Assembly (NCBI RefSeq): GCF_025336545.1
Contig: NZ_JAODBU010000004.1
Location: 124,001 to 188,000 of the forward strand
Direction of reading: 5' to 3'
DNA: 64,000 nt
DNA from: Eubacterium_U album
GTDB taxonomy: Bacteria > Bacillota > Clostridia > Lachnospirales > Lachnospiraceae
A program made the position numbers and the translations under genes. The notes beneath the pieces were generated by a model. It ran no database searches. It worked only from the letters and a program-made list of their open reading frames with translations, and was not told the DNA's origin. Of the stretch, positions 27,791 through 37,129 are shown in pieces (within the stretch, counting starts at the first letter, position 1; each line of letters starts with the position of its first letter).

Positions 27791-28432
27791 ATGAAATTAA
27801 GAGTTGATAATATATCAAAGAATATAGGAAATAGAAAAATATTAGATAGCGTAAATCTTGAATTGGAAAATGGTAAAATATATGGTTTTGTAGGGAGAAA
27901 TGGTTCTGGGAAAACAATGCTATTTAGAGCATTATCAGGATTGATGGGGGTTTCTTCGGGTAAAATATTTCTTGATGATAGGGAATTACATAAAGATATG
28001 AGAGTGTTGGAAAATATAGGTATTACGATAGAAAATGCAGGATTATATCCGGAATTAGCCGGATTTGATAATTTGAAGTTATTATCAGGATTAAAAAGAA
28101 AAATAGATGATAACAAAATAAGAGAAACTATAGTCAGAGTAGGACTAGACCCGGATGATAAAAGACCTTTTAGAAAATATTCATTAGGAATGAAACAAAG
28201 AATAGTAATTGCACAGGCAATTATGGAAGAGCCGGATATTCTAATGTTGGACGAACCGACAAATGCATTGGACGAGGAAGGCATTGAGAGAATTAGAAAA
28301 ATAATTTCTGAGGAGAAGCAAAGGGGAGCTATGGTATTAATTGCAAGCCATAATAAAGAAGATATTAAATTATTGGCAGATAAAGTTTTTTTAATTCGTG
28401 ATGGAAGAGTAAAGGAAAGTGAAGAAAAATAG
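27791..28432 (+). CDS. ABC transporter ATP-binding protein
   Basis: Short ABC ATPase, 213 residues. Walker A is GRNGSGKTML, the signature YSLGMKQRIVIAQA, Walker B ILMLDEPTNALDEEG, and the switch His is in IASHNKED. ATG 27791 follows GGAAAGGAAAA. It should energise the two permeases at 26937 and 29116. Its stop overlaps an upstream GTG for the next gene, so the cassette is tightly packed. Confidence 0.93.
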   Translation: MKLRVDNISKNIGNRKILDSVNLELENGKIYGFVGRNGSGKTMLFRALSGLMGVSSGKIFLDDRELHKDMRVLENIGITIENAGLYPELAGFDNLKLLSGLKRKIDDNKIRETIVRVGLDPDDKRPFRKYSLGMKQRIVIAQAIMEEPDILMLDEPTNALDEEGIERIRKIISEEKQRGAMVLIASHNKEDIKLLADKVFLIRDGRVKESEEK

Positions 28433-28433
28433 A

Positions 28434-29102
28434 ATGAAAAAAAGATATATTTTTGGAATCTATATGATAGTTACATGTGTACTACTTAATATTGGATTAT
28501 GTTCGAAACATAAATACATAGATTTAAATGCAGAAAAAGAGCCGTTAAATAATTTTACAGTGGGCATTTTATCAAATAAATTAGTAGATATAGGTATAGA
28601 AGCATTTGATGAAAATTTAGAGCAGAATAATATAATTCTTGCAGTAAAATGTGAAGAAAAATCAAGATTTGTGTATAAGGGAGCTGTACAAAAAGTTAAA
28701 GTTGAAAAAGTGTTTAAAGGTGAAAATATACAAAAAGGTGATGAAATTGAGATACAGAGTGTTTCTTCAACATTTATGGATGACATAGAAGGCAAAGGAG
28801 ATAAACCAGAGGCTAATATGAATTTCATAAATGAAATGAAGAAAGGAAATAGATATTTGGTTTTCTTAGATAAAAAATTAAAAAATTCTTCCATTTATAT
28901 ACCGAAAGAAGAAGGAATAATAAAACCAACATTTTGTTATGAACAAATAGAGAATAAACCGTGTCAGTCTACCAGTTCAGAAGCAAATGTAGCATTTTAT
29001 AGTGATGTTTCGCAAAATGAATTTTTTATAATGAAGCAAAAAGGTATTGATAAAATGAAACAATATAAGGAACGGCTATTGGCAAGATATCAATACAATT
29101 AA
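28434..29102 (+). CDS. exported protein of the ABC-2 cassette, unknown function
   Basis: A 222-residue protein. A Lys/Arg start and hydrophobic segment (about 5-21) ending LLNIGLCSKH suggest a signal anchor; the LC pair is not a convincing lipobox. The remainder is a soluble, Lys/Glu-rich domain containing VEKVFKGENIQKGDEIEIQS, a small beta-rich repeat-like region seen in exported Clostridia proteins. GTG 28419 is an alternative start. Function unrecognised; its place between ATPase and permease suggests an accessory or immunity role. Confidence 0.6.
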   Translation: MKKRYIFGIYMIVTCVLLNIGLCSKHKYIDLNAEKEPLNNFTVGILSNKLVDIGIEAFDENLEQNNIILAVKCEEKSRFVYKGAVQKVKVEKVFKGENIQKGDEIEIQSVSSTFMDDIEGKGDKPEANMNFINEMKKGNRYLVFLDKKLKNSSIYIPKEEGIIKPTFCYEQIENKPCQSTSSEANVAFYSDVSQNEFFIMKQKGIDKMKQYKERLLARYQYN

Positions 29103-29115
29103 AGGAAGATATAGA

Positions 29116-29919
29116 ATGAAAATTAGGAGTACAATATTATTAGCAATAATTATAGGAATATTTAGTTTGGGTACAGGTATTTTTTCATATAACAATACAT
29201 CAGTAGCACAGATAATATTGCATTCTGCATTTGCAGGAGTTGAATATTATCCACAGTATGTAGTTTTTTTGTCTTATCAATATATGCCACTACTTATATT
29301 TCAGGTTATATTTGCAACATATATATATAAACATTTTTGCAGTGCGAGTGTTTATTTTTTCTCAAGAAATATTAATAGAATAAAGTGGTTTTTAGAGGAA
29401 AGTGGGAAACTGTATATTAATACAGTGCTATATTTAATTGTATTTAATTTGGTTGGAATAAGTGTTACAAGTTTGTTTATTAAAGTTACGATAGACGAAG
29501 GAGTGTTATTGTTAATAATTTATTATATTTTAATACATTCGTTATATTTGTTTTTTTCCACGTTAGCGATAAATGTAGTTGCGATTATTTCAAGTAGTGA
29601 AATTGGATTTATTGTAGTTGAGGGAATTGCACTACTACAAATGGCAATGTATCTAATGCTTGGAAAACAAATTAAGGATGATATTATAGAAGGAATAAAT
29701 TTGTTTATGTTAAAAAGCAATGTTATAGCAAATTTAATTTTCCCGATACATAGCAGTCATATACAAAACGTTAATAAATTTATAAATGAAAAGGGAATAG
29801 ATTTTGATTTGAATTTTTCAATTATTTATTATTTTATTTTAAGTATGGTTATAATAATTGCCGGAGCGTACATTGTGGAAAAAAGAGAATTTATATCTAA
29901 CAATAAAGAAATGGAATAA
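29116..29919 (+). CDS. second ABC-2-type membrane protein
   Basis: A 267-residue hydrophobic protein with about six membrane helices (first at about 5-23) and the same overall layout as the 26937 product: an extracytoplasmic loop after helix 1, then paired helices. Probably the other half of a heterodimeric exporter. It starts 14 nt after the exported-protein gene with GGAAGATATAG as ribosome site. Confidence 0.68.
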   Translation: MKIRSTILLAIIIGIFSLGTGIFSYNNTSVAQIILHSAFAGVEYYPQYVVFLSYQYMPLLIFQVIFATYIYKHFCSASVYFFSRNINRIKWFLEESGKLYINTVLYLIVFNLVGISVTSLFIKVTIDEGVLLLIIYYILIHSLYLFFSTLAINVVAIISSSEIGFIVVEGIALLQMAMYLMLGKQIKDDIIEGINLFMLKSNVIANLIFPIHSSHIQNVNKFINEKGIDFDLNFSIIYYFILSMVIIIAGAYIVEKREFISNNKEME

Positions 29920-29931
29920 AAGAAAAAACAT

Positions 29932-29958
29932 GGGGCTGAATTTGCAGCCCTATATTTA
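29932..29958 (+). terminator. possible terminator of the ABC-2 cassette
   Basis: Short stem GGGCTG/CAGCCC with a 6-nt loop, followed by TATATTTAT. Weak, but well placed 13 nt after the last gene. Confidence 0.5.
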
Positions 29959-30126
29959 TGCAAAAAATTCATAAATATTAAGAAGAGATAGGGATATTCA
30001 CAAAAACTTAATACAAGTTTACAAAGAGTTAAAGGAGGAAGTCTTGCACATCATTGTTTTTGTGGATATAATGAATAAGAATTTAGGGGAAGAGAAAATA
30101 ACTTTTTTCTTCGGAAAGGAAATGAC

Positions 30127-30861
30127 ATGAGTGAAAATATAAATGAAAATATGACTGAGAAAGAGGCTAAGAAGGCAGAAGAACTGAAGAAGAAAGAGTT
30201 AGAGAGGGAAAAGTATCAGGAGCAATTGAATGATCCTAATTTAACTAAGAAAGAAAAGAAAAAGATAAAAAGAAAATTAGAAGAATTAGAACCTTTTGAT
30301 TTGAAAAAAGAAATTTTCAGTTGGATTAGAATATTTATTGCAGCAGTTGTAATTGCATTTTTAGTAAATAATTTCGTAATAATTAATGCGAATGTACCAA
30401 GTGGCTCAATGGAAACAACAATTATGACTAAAGATAGAATGCTTGGTAACAGATTGGCATACAAAACAGGTGACATAAAGAGAGGAGATATTGTAATTTT
30501 TAAATTCCCGGATGATGAAAGTCAGTTATTTGTAAAGAGAGTAATTGGTTTGCCTGGTGATAAGGTTGTAATTAAAGAAGGAAAAATTTACATAAATGAT
30601 TCAGAAGAACCATTAGAAGAAGATTATTTGCCTGAGGAATGGACAGTAGGAAATGATACAAGTAATCTTCCTGATGGAAAGAACGAATACAATGTGCCGG
30701 AGGGAAGTTATTTCTTAATGGGAGATAATAGAAATATTTCAAATGATGCAAGATACTGGAATAACACTTATGTAAAGAAAGAGAAAATAATTGCAAAAGC
30801 AATGTGCGTTTATTTCCCATTTAATCATATGCATGCTTTAGAATCAGCGGAATATAATTAG
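30127..30861 (+). CDS. lepB: signal peptidase I
   Basis: Cleaves Sec signal peptides outside the membrane. It has 244 residues. A long charged N-terminal helix (1-60, runs of Lys/Glu) is cytosolic, followed by one membrane anchor (about 65-83). The catalytic Ser/Lys pair is S94 in VPSGSMETT and K137 in FVKRVIGLPGD; MGDNRNISNDARYW is box E. The highly charged coiled-coil extension is longer than in Bacillus SipS. ATG follows CGGAAAGGAA. Confidence 0.93.
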   Translation: MSENINENMTEKEAKKAEELKKKELEREKYQEQLNDPNLTKKEKKKIKRKLEELEPFDLKKEIFSWIRIFIAAVVIAFLVNNFVIINANVPSGSMETTIMTKDRMLGNRLAYKTGDIKRGDIVIFKFPDDESQLFVKRVIGLPGDKVVIKEGKIYINDSEEPLEEDYLPEEWTVGNDTSNLPDGKNEYNVPEGSYFLMGDNRNISNDARYWNNTYVKKEKIIAKAMCVYFPFNHMHALESAEYN

Positions 30862-30880
30862 AAAAATACAGAAAAATAAT

Positions 30881-30962
30881 AAAAAGAGTTTCGTATGTAT
30901 CAGTTTAAAACAGATGTAAAATCTGAAAATTGAAAGTGATACAAATACGAAGCTCTTTTTAT
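30881..30962 (+). terminator. terminator after lepB
   Basis: AAAAAGAG..TTCGTAT.TATCA pairs with TGATAC.AATACGAA.CTCTTTTT, a long imperfect stem with an inner small hairpin (CAGAT/ATCTG). It serves lepB and possibly also the converging GNAT gene. Confidence 0.82.
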
Positions 30963-31004
30963 TCCTCAAAAAATGGGGAAAACTAAGCTTGCTTTCTTAT
31001 TTTA

Positions 31005-31766
31005 TTATAAATTAAGACAATAGTAATCAAGACTTGAATCGACAACAAATCCCATCGACTGATAAAGGCGAAATGCAGGTATATTACTTTTAGTAACGTG
31101 AAGAATTATTTTGTCAATATTTATTTCGTCTAAATAACCTAACAGACAGTTAATTAAGTGTGCACCAAGTCCAAGTCCGCGATATTTTTTTATAATTTCA
31201 ACTTCACTTAAAATACAATAGGAATCATTTATTAAAGTTATTGAGCATGAACCGACAAAAAAGTCGTCTTTAAAAAATGCACATTGTTGCGCACCTTTAC
31301 CTGATTCTGTTATATCTATGTCAAATTCAGAAGGATAAATGATTAAATTTTTCAAATTTAAAGACATTTTACATTCTGTATCTGAGTATCTGAAATTATT
31401 TTTTCTCAAAACTTCAGCTGCATTTTTGCAATGAGCAGGAAGCGGAAATGAAAGATTGATATTTTTATATTCTTCTTTAACAGCAGTTAATAATTGAGAA
31501 AAAATTCCGTTGTTACGATAGGCAGGCAGAACAAAACCACATACGTCAAAGTTTTGTCGATCTATTCCGGAAAGACAAATAAATCCAAGTATATTATTGC
31601 TATCATCTGTAAAATAAAAAAATCCCGGATGCCCAAATAAATAAGAGTCATCCTCCTCGTAAAAAAAGGAATATTTTTTAGAATCATTCTGACAACAAAT
31701 GGATACAATATTTTTTAGTACATCCATATGGTCAGAACGGACAGTTTTTTCAATTGTTAAACCCAT
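31005..31766 (-). CDS. tandem GNAT-family acetyltransferase
   Basis: A 253-residue protein with two GNAT folds. The C-terminal one has a clear acetyl-CoA loop (YRGLGLGAHL) and the terminal NIPAFRLYQSMGF. The N-terminal half shows a degenerate version (YRNNGIFSQLL). Substrate unknown. An upstream in-frame start exists at 31793, but ATG 31766 lies 6 nt after GGGAGGA on the minus strand. Confidence 0.85.
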   Translation of the reverse strand: MGLTIEKTVRSDHMDVLKNIVSICCQNDSKKYSFFYEEDDSYLFGHPGFFYFTDDSNNILGFICLSGIDRQNFDVCGFVLPAYRNNGIFSQLLTAVKEEYKNINLSFPLPAHCKNAAEVLRKNNFRYSDTECKMSLNLKNLIIYPSEFDIDITESGKGAQQCAFFKDDFFVGSCSITLINDSYCILSEVEIIKKYRGLGLGAHLINCLLGYLDEINIDKIILHVTKSNIPAFRLYQSMGFVVDSSLDYYCLNL

Positions 31767-31936
31767 AAAAATCCTCCCAACAACTGTTTCCAATAAAACT
31801 ATTGTATCACATTTTGGAGAATTTTAGAGATAAAATATTGGAAGTAATGGAGATTAAATATATTACAGATGTGGTCAAGTATGAATGTTTGTAGTAAAAT
31901 ATCAAATGGACTGATTAAAAATGAGAGGAAAGTAAA

Positions 31937-32794
31937 ATGATACGTATTGGATCCTATGTTGGAATGAATGGTAAAGAAATGATGCTTGGTTCTGCAAAGG
32001 AAGCAGCTTCATATGGTGCAAATGTGTTTATGGCTTACACAGGTGCTCCGCAAAATACAAGAAGAAAAGAAATAAGTGAATTAAATATTGATAAAGCCTG
32101 GGAATATATGGATGAACATGGAATAGATGAAGTGGTAATTCACGCACCGTATATTATTAATCTGGCAAATACAGTTAAACCTGAAACTTATGAATTAGCT
32201 GTAGAGTTTCTCGCAAAAGAGATTGAAAGAGCACAGGCGATGAGGGCAAAAAGCATGGTGCTTCATCCGGGTTCTCACGTTGGAGCAGGAGTAGACGCAG
32301 GAATTAACAAAATTATCGAAGGTTTAAATGAAGTACTTACGAGTGATACTAAGATAAATATTGCACTTGAAACAATGGCAGGAAAGGGCAGCGAAATCGG
32401 AAGAAATTTCGAAGAACTTGCAAGAATTTATGATGGTGTAAAATACAATGATAAATTAAGAGTGTGCTTTGATACATGCCATGTAAATGACAGTGGATAT
32501 GATTTGGTAAATGATTTAAGTGCGACTTTAGAAAAATTTGACAAGATAATCGGAACAGACCAGATTGCGGTATTTCATATAAATGACAGCAAAAATGAAC
32601 TTGGAGCAGGTAAAGACAGACATGAAAATATCGGCAAAGGTTGTATTGGCTTTGAAACATTGCACAAAATAGTTCATTTGCCTGAATTTGAGAGGGTTCC
32701 TAAAATTTTGGAAACTCCATATATTAAAGATGAAAATGACAGTAAGAACTCATATCCTCCATACAAGGAAGAAATAGCGATGCTTCGCAAGTGA
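31937..32794 (+). CDS. nfo: endonuclease IV (AP endonuclease)
   Basis: Zn-dependent apurinic/apyrimidinic endonuclease of base-excision repair, TIM barrel, 285 residues. Metal-ligand motifs seen in order are VIHAPYIINLAN, LHPGSHVGAG, ALETMAGKGSEIG, CFDTCHVNDSGYD, VFHINDSKNELGAGKDRHENIG and ILETP. ATG follows GAGAGGAAAG. Confidence 0.95.
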   Translation: MIRIGSYVGMNGKEMMLGSAKEAASYGANVFMAYTGAPQNTRRKEISELNIDKAWEYMDEHGIDEVVIHAPYIINLANTVKPETYELAVEFLAKEIERAQAMRAKSMVLHPGSHVGAGVDAGINKIIEGLNEVLTSDTKINIALETMAGKGSEIGRNFEELARIYDGVKYNDKLRVCFDTCHVNDSGYDLVNDLSATLEKFDKIIGTDQIAVFHINDSKNELGAGKDRHENIGKGCIGFETLHKIVHLPEFERVPKILETPYIKDENDSKNSYPPYKEEIAMLRK

Positions 32795-32917
32795 TTTCAT
32801 ATTTTTATCATAAATAAGATTGATAATATGATGATAGGTAAATCAAAGGCAACTATACATCTTACGATAACAGCCATTCATCATAAATGCTTAAATGATT
32901 ACTAAGGAGACAAAATA

Positions 32918-33865
32918 ATGAGTAATTTGATATACAGCCTCAACGCTACAGTTCCTGTATTTTTGGTAATTGTAGTAGGATATGTTTTGAAAAAAATTGG
33001 CTGGATAACACCTGAATTTATAAAGGTCGCAAATAAAATAAATTTTAAAGTTACATTGCCATGCCTTTTGATACAGGATTTAATGAATACAGATTTTAGA
33101 CAGGAATTTGATGGCAAATATATTTTGTATTGCATGATAGTGACATCACTATGTTTTTTCGCAACATGGACGCTTGCAAAAGCATTCCTAAAAGATAAAA
33201 GTCTTGTTCCGGAATTCGTGCAGGGTTCATTTAGGGGAAGTGCGGCAGTGCTTGGAACGGCATTTGTATTAAATATGTATGGTGACACAGGAATGGTTCC
33301 GCTTATGATTATTGGGGCAGTTCCGCTTTATAACATATATTCTGTAATAGTGCTTACAATAGAAAGCCCAAGAAGAGAAGAAATTGAAGGCTCACCTGTC
33401 AAAAATACAATAAAAGGTATTGCTACAAATCCAATTATTATAGGTATTGTAGTAGGATTGCTACTTTCAATTTTCAGAGTAGATTTCCCACTTATGATAG
33501 ATAATACTATTGGGAATATAGCAAAAATGGCAACACCTTTAGCTTTGCTTGCGATTGGCGGCTCATTTGAATTTTCAAATGCATTAAAGAAAATGGGACC
33601 GGCAGTTACAGGTTCAGCCATAAAACTTGTAATTATGGCTGCTGTATTTTTACCTGTTGCAGTGTGGCTTGGTTACAGAGATGCTAAGTTAATGGCGTTA
33701 GTAATAATGTTAGGTTCACCAACAACGCCAAGTTGTTACATAATGGCAAAAAATATGAAGTGTGATGGAACTCTTACAAGCAGTATGGTAGTAATAACTA
33801 CTATGATGTCAGCATTTACAATAACATTAATTGTTTTTGTATTGCGTACATTAGGATATTTGTAG
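32918..33865 (+). CDS. AEC-family transporter
   Basis: Auxin-efflux-carrier family membrane protein, 315 residues with about ten helices in two inverted halves. The family's Gly/Ala-rich half-helices are visible (FRGSAAVLGTAFVLNMYGD and ATPLALLAIGGSFEF). Members export organic acids such as malate; the substrate here is unknown. ATG follows AAGGAGAC. Confidence 0.88.
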   Translation: MSNLIYSLNATVPVFLVIVVGYVLKKIGWITPEFIKVANKINFKVTLPCLLIQDLMNTDFRQEFDGKYILYCMIVTSLCFFATWTLAKAFLKDKSLVPEFVQGSFRGSAAVLGTAFVLNMYGDTGMVPLMIIGAVPLYNIYSVIVLTIESPRREEIEGSPVKNTIKGIATNPIIIGIVVGLLLSIFRVDFPLMIDNTIGNIAKMATPLALLAIGGSFEFSNALKKMGPAVTGSAIKLVIMAAVFLPVAVWLGYRDAKLMALVIMLGSPTTPSCYIMAKNMKCDGTLTSSMVVITTMMSAFTITLIVFVLRTLGYL

Positions 33866-33872
33866 AAGAAAA

Positions 33873-33944
33873 CACAATGAACAAAGTTTATTTTTATAAA
33901 GGTTTCTGATGATTAGCTGCCGACTTAAAGAAGAGGCAATACAT
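33873..33944 (+). promoter_or_regulatory. conserved leader element, copy 2 (upstream of pepF)
   Basis: Aligns with 14007-14080 over about 72 nt. Here the true ribosome site (AGGAGG, 33951) lies downstream of the conserved block, which argues that the block is a regulatory or RNA element and not just a ribosome site. TGCC/GGCA can form a small stem around its purine-rich part. Confidence 0.5.
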
Positions 33945-33963
33945 ATTTTAGGAGGAACAGAAT

Positions 33964-35748
33964 ATGAAGAGAATAGAGCAAAAAGTAGAAGATACATGGT
34001 GTCTTGAAGATATGTTTGAAAGTGATGATTTCTGGGAGGAGGAATTTGGAAGACTCCAGAGAATGATTTTTCAGTATGAAGATTTTGAAGGCACACTAGG
34101 AGAAAGTGCAGACAGTCTTCTTGAATATCTTAAATTCAATGATGAAACAAATTTGCTAATGGAGCGTTTATATGTTTATGCAAATATGAGATATCATCAG
34201 GATATGGCAAACAGCATGTATCAGGAATTTGCTGCCAGAGCACAGAAATTAATGGTGGAGATAAGTGGTGCAAGTGCATTTGCTGAACCTGAAATATTAG
34301 AAATAACAACAGAAAAAATAAATATATTTTTTAATGAAAATCCTGAACTTGAAACTTATAAGAGATACATTAGTGAAATTTTAAGAGGTAAAAATCATAC
34401 TCTTGATAAAAAGACAGAGACAATCCTTGCAAAAAGCAGACAGATGGCAAATGCAGCGGAAAATATTTTTTCAATGTACAATGGAGCTGATATTAAATTC
34501 CCTTCAATTACAACGGAGGAAGGGGAAGAGATAGAAATTACCCACGGAAATTTTGTGCCATTGTTGGAAAGCACGGACAGAGAAGTGAGAAAAGCAGCAT
34601 TTGAAGGTGTATATGAAACTTATGGTAAGATGAGAAATACATTGGCTGCTACATTTGCAGCAAATTTGGATCAGGCAAATTTTTATGCACAGGTTAGAAA
34701 CTTTTCATCAGCAAGAGAAATGTATCTGTATGGAAGCAATATTCCTGAAAGTGTGTATGATAATTTAATAGAAACAGTTCACAAAAATATGGATAAGATG
34801 CATAAGTATGTATCTCTTAGAAAAAAGATTTTGGATGTTTCTGAACTTCATATGTATGATTTGTATACTCCGATTGCTAAGGCACCGGATACTAAATATT
34901 CATTTGAGGCAGCAAAGGATATCGTGTTAGAAGGCCTGGCTCCTATGGGAGAGGAATATATTAAAGTATTAGAAGAAGGATTTGACAACAGATGGATTGA
35001 CGTGTATGAAAATGAAGGCAAAAGAAGTGGAGCTTATTCATGGGGTGCTTACGGAATACATCCATATGTTCTTATGAATTATCATGGAACATTAGATCAT
35101 GTATTTACTTTGGCACATGAAATGGGACATGCTATACATTCTTATTATTCAGACGCAAATCAGCCGTATGTAAATGCCGGCTATAAGATTTTCGTGGCAG
35201 AAGTTGCATCAACATGTAACGAATCACTTCTTATACAGCATTTGCTTAAAATTACTGAAGATGAAGAAGAAAAAGCTTATTTGATAAACCATTTTCTTGA
35301 ACAGTTTAAGGGAACATTATATAGACAGACAATGTTTGCTGAATTTGAAAAAATTGCCCATAGCATGGTACAAAATGGTGAGGGTGTAACAGCAGACAGA
35401 CTTTGTGAAATATATTACAATCTTAATAAAAAATATTTTGGAGATGACATTGTAATAGACAAAGAAATAGAACTTGAATGGGCCAGAATTCCGCATTTTT
35501 ACAATCCATTTTACGTATATCAGTATGCAACAGGATTATCTGCAGCAATTGCTCTATCAAAGCGTATAATAGAGGAAGGCAAGCCGGCTGTTGAGGATTA
35601 TATGAAATTCCTTAAAGGTGGAAGCTCACAGGACCCAATTGAGTTGTTAAAGATAGCGGGCGTTGATATGACAAGTGCTAAACCAATTGAAACTGCTCTA
35701 GAGTTGTTTGGTAATTTATTAGATGAACTTCAGAAAATGACAGATTAG
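33964..35748 (+). CDS. pepF: oligoendopeptidase F (M3B metallopeptidase)
   Basis: Cytosolic zinc peptidase degrading 7-17-residue peptides, 594 residues, full length. The N-terminal helical Peptidase_M3_N region is followed by the catalytic domain, with Zn motif HEMGH at 385-389 and the distal Glu in VAEVASTCNE. ATG follows TAGGAGGAACAG. The HAD gene 35756 starts 7 nt after its stop and is co-transcribed. Confidence 0.95.
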   Translation: MKRIEQKVEDTWCLEDMFESDDFWEEEFGRLQRMIFQYEDFEGTLGESADSLLEYLKFNDETNLLMERLYVYANMRYHQDMANSMYQEFAARAQKLMVEISGASAFAEPEILEITTEKINIFFNENPELETYKRYISEILRGKNHTLDKKTETILAKSRQMANAAENIFSMYNGADIKFPSITTEEGEEIEITHGNFVPLLESTDREVRKAAFEGVYETYGKMRNTLAATFAANLDQANFYAQVRNFSSAREMYLYGSNIPESVYDNLIETVHKNMDKMHKYVSLRKKILDVSELHMYDLYTPIAKAPDTKYSFEAAKDIVLEGLAPMGEEYIKVLEEGFDNRWIDVYENEGKRSGAYSWGAYGIHPYVLMNYHGTLDHVFTLAHEMGHAIHSYYSDANQPYVNAGYKIFVAEVASTCNESLLIQHLLKITEDEEEKAYLINHFLEQFKGTLYRQTMFAEFEKIAHSMVQNGEGVTADRLCEIYYNLNKKYFGDDIVIDKEIELEWARIPHFYNPFYVYQYATGLSAAIALSKRIIEEGKPAVEDYMKFLKGGSSQDPIELLKIAGVDMTSAKPIETALELFGNLLDELQKMTD

Positions 35749-35755
35749 GAGATTT

Positions 35756-36415
35756 ATGAACAAAGAAAAATTCAGATTAGACATGCAGGGCGCTATATTT
35801 GACCTGGATGGAACTTTATTTGACTCAATGTGGGTATGGAATCAGGTAGATTTAGATTTCTTAGGTAAAAGGGGATTTGAAGTGCCTGACGATTATACAA
35901 AAGCAATAGCACATATGGATGCACATCGCACGGCAAGATACACAATAGACCGATTTGGGTTAAGTGAAGATATAGACGACATTGTAAATGAATGGTTTGA
36001 AATGGCAAAAGATAAATATGCTTATGATGTAATTTGCAAACAGGGAGCGTATGAATACGTTGAAAAATTGCACAATCAGGGCGTAAAGATAGCCATTGCC
36101 ACTTCATCAGATAAAGTTTTATTTGAAAAGACATTAGAACGTACAGGCTTAAATAAATTCATAGATGCAGTTGTAATGGTAAAGGAAGTGAACAAAGGCA
36201 AATCCCATCCTGATGTGTATTTGGAGGCGGCCAGAAGGCTTGGCACAAATCCATGCGATACGGTTGTGTATGAAGATATACTTGCAGGAATTCTTGGAGC
36301 AAAAAAAGGCGGCTTTAAGACAGCAGCAGTATATGAGGAACGCTCAAAGGAAGATGAAAAAGAAATATTAAAAGAATGTGATTATTACATAGATAGTTTT
36401 ATAAATTTTTTGTAA
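35756..36415 (+). CDS. HAD phosphatase (beta-phosphoglucomutase-like subfamily)
   Basis: A 219-residue HAD hydrolase with a small helical C1 cap. Nucleophile motif FDLDGTLFDSM, motif II IATSSDK, Lys in GKSHPDVYLEAARRLG, and VYEDILAGILGAKKGGF with the metal-binding acids. Likely a sugar-phosphate or phosphoglycolate-type phosphatase; the substrate is not deducible. Confidence 0.88.
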   Translation: MNKEKFRLDMQGAIFDLDGTLFDSMWVWNQVDLDFLGKRGFEVPDDYTKAIAHMDAHRTARYTIDRFGLSEDIDDIVNEWFEMAKDKYAYDVICKQGAYEYVEKLHNQGVKIAIATSSDKVLFEKTLERTGLNKFIDAVVMVKEVNKGKSHPDVYLEAARRLGTNPCDTVVYEDILAGILGAKKGGFKTAAVYEERSKEDEKEILKECDYYIDSFINFL

Positions 36416-36506
36416 AATAGAATATGAAACTAATTTAAATAGTTAAAATAATGATTAAGAACAATAGCAATAGTAAAAATAGGAATAGTAAAATAGGAGG
36501 TAGAAT

Positions 36507-36734
36507 ATGAATCCGGCAGCATTGTTTAAAATAAAAGGAGCTTGGCAGAAGTTTTCAAATAATCACCCAAGATTAGTACCGTTTTTGAATGCAGCAAATG
36601 CAAAAGGAATAACACCTGACACTATAATTGAAGTTAAAATTACTTACCCTGACGGACAGGATTTAACTACAAATGTAAAGATAAAACAGGAAGATTTGGA
36701 TTTGTTTGCACAGATAAGTGAAATGACGAGATAA
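36507..36734 (+). CDS. small conserved-looking cytosolic protein
   Basis: A 75-residue protein without known motifs, predicted as a helix (about 1-35) followed by a beta-rich part (IIEVKITYPDGQDLTTNVKI) and a short helix. ATG follows AATAGGAGGTAGA, a very good site, and codon use looks like its neighbours, so it is very probably expressed. Function unknown. It lies directly before the tRNA-Gly promoter. Confidence 0.75.
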   Translation: MNPAALFKIKGAWQKFSNNHPRLVPFLNAANAKGITPDTIIEVKITYPDGQDLTTNVKIKQEDLDLFAQISEMTR

Positions 36735-36774
36735 GAATAAAAAAGTCGAAAAAGTTGAGAAAATTAAAAAATAG

Positions 36775-36803
36775 TTGACAACAGCTGAGTCTTATAGTAT
36801 AGT
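36775..36803 (+). promoter_or_regulatory. tRNA-Gly promoter (copy A)
   Basis: TTGACA (36775-36780), 17-bp spacer, TATAGT (36798-36803), 18 nt before the tRNA. Confidence 0.85.
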
Positions 36804-36821
36804 AATTCTTGCATTTAATGC

Positions 36822-36893
<72 letters not shown>

Positions 36894-36903
36894 TTTATTT
36901 TTT

Positions 36904-36930
36904 AGAGGTATCCAATGGATACCTCTTTTG
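36904..36930 (+). terminator. tRNA-Gly terminator (copy A)
   Basis: Perfect 10-bp stem AGAGGTATCC (36904-36913) with GGATACCTCT (36917-36926) followed by TTTTG. Also present after copy B. Confidence 0.9.
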
Positions 36931-36952
36931 TTGTTTTGTTCCCACGACGTGT

Positions 36953-37015
36953 ATCGAACCCGCGCGGGTTCGATGTCTCGCCTGCCGGCTCGGTCGTTGC
37001 TTCTGCTTCGCAGAG
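36953..37015 (+). repeat. tRNA T-arm palindrome and derived repeat, copy A (degenerate)
   Basis: A perfect 22-bp palindrome (36953-36974) consists of ATCGAACCCGC and its complement, i.e. the tRNA-Gly T-arm in both orientations. It is followed by the repeat body starting GTCTCGCCTGCCGGCTCGGT, which matches copies B and C up to GCAGAG and then diverges. Confidence 0.8.
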
Positions 37016-37048
37016 GTGTCCGCAGGATGATTTTAGAAAAAATAGAAA

Positions 37049-37086
37049 CCCCTTAAATGCTTTATTTATAGGGGCTATATTTTTTA
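37049..37086. terminator. bidirectional terminator at the left end of island 1
   Basis: CCCCTTAAAT pairs imperfectly with ATTTATAGGGG; T-run on the right (TATATTTTTT) and A-run on the left. A relative (CCCC-TTTATTTAT-GGGGG) sits beside the integrase remnant near copy C at 56698-56722. Confidence 0.65.
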
Positions 37087-37129
37087 AAGGCTATAAAAAA
37101 ACCTAAAATCATACGCGTAATATACAAAA

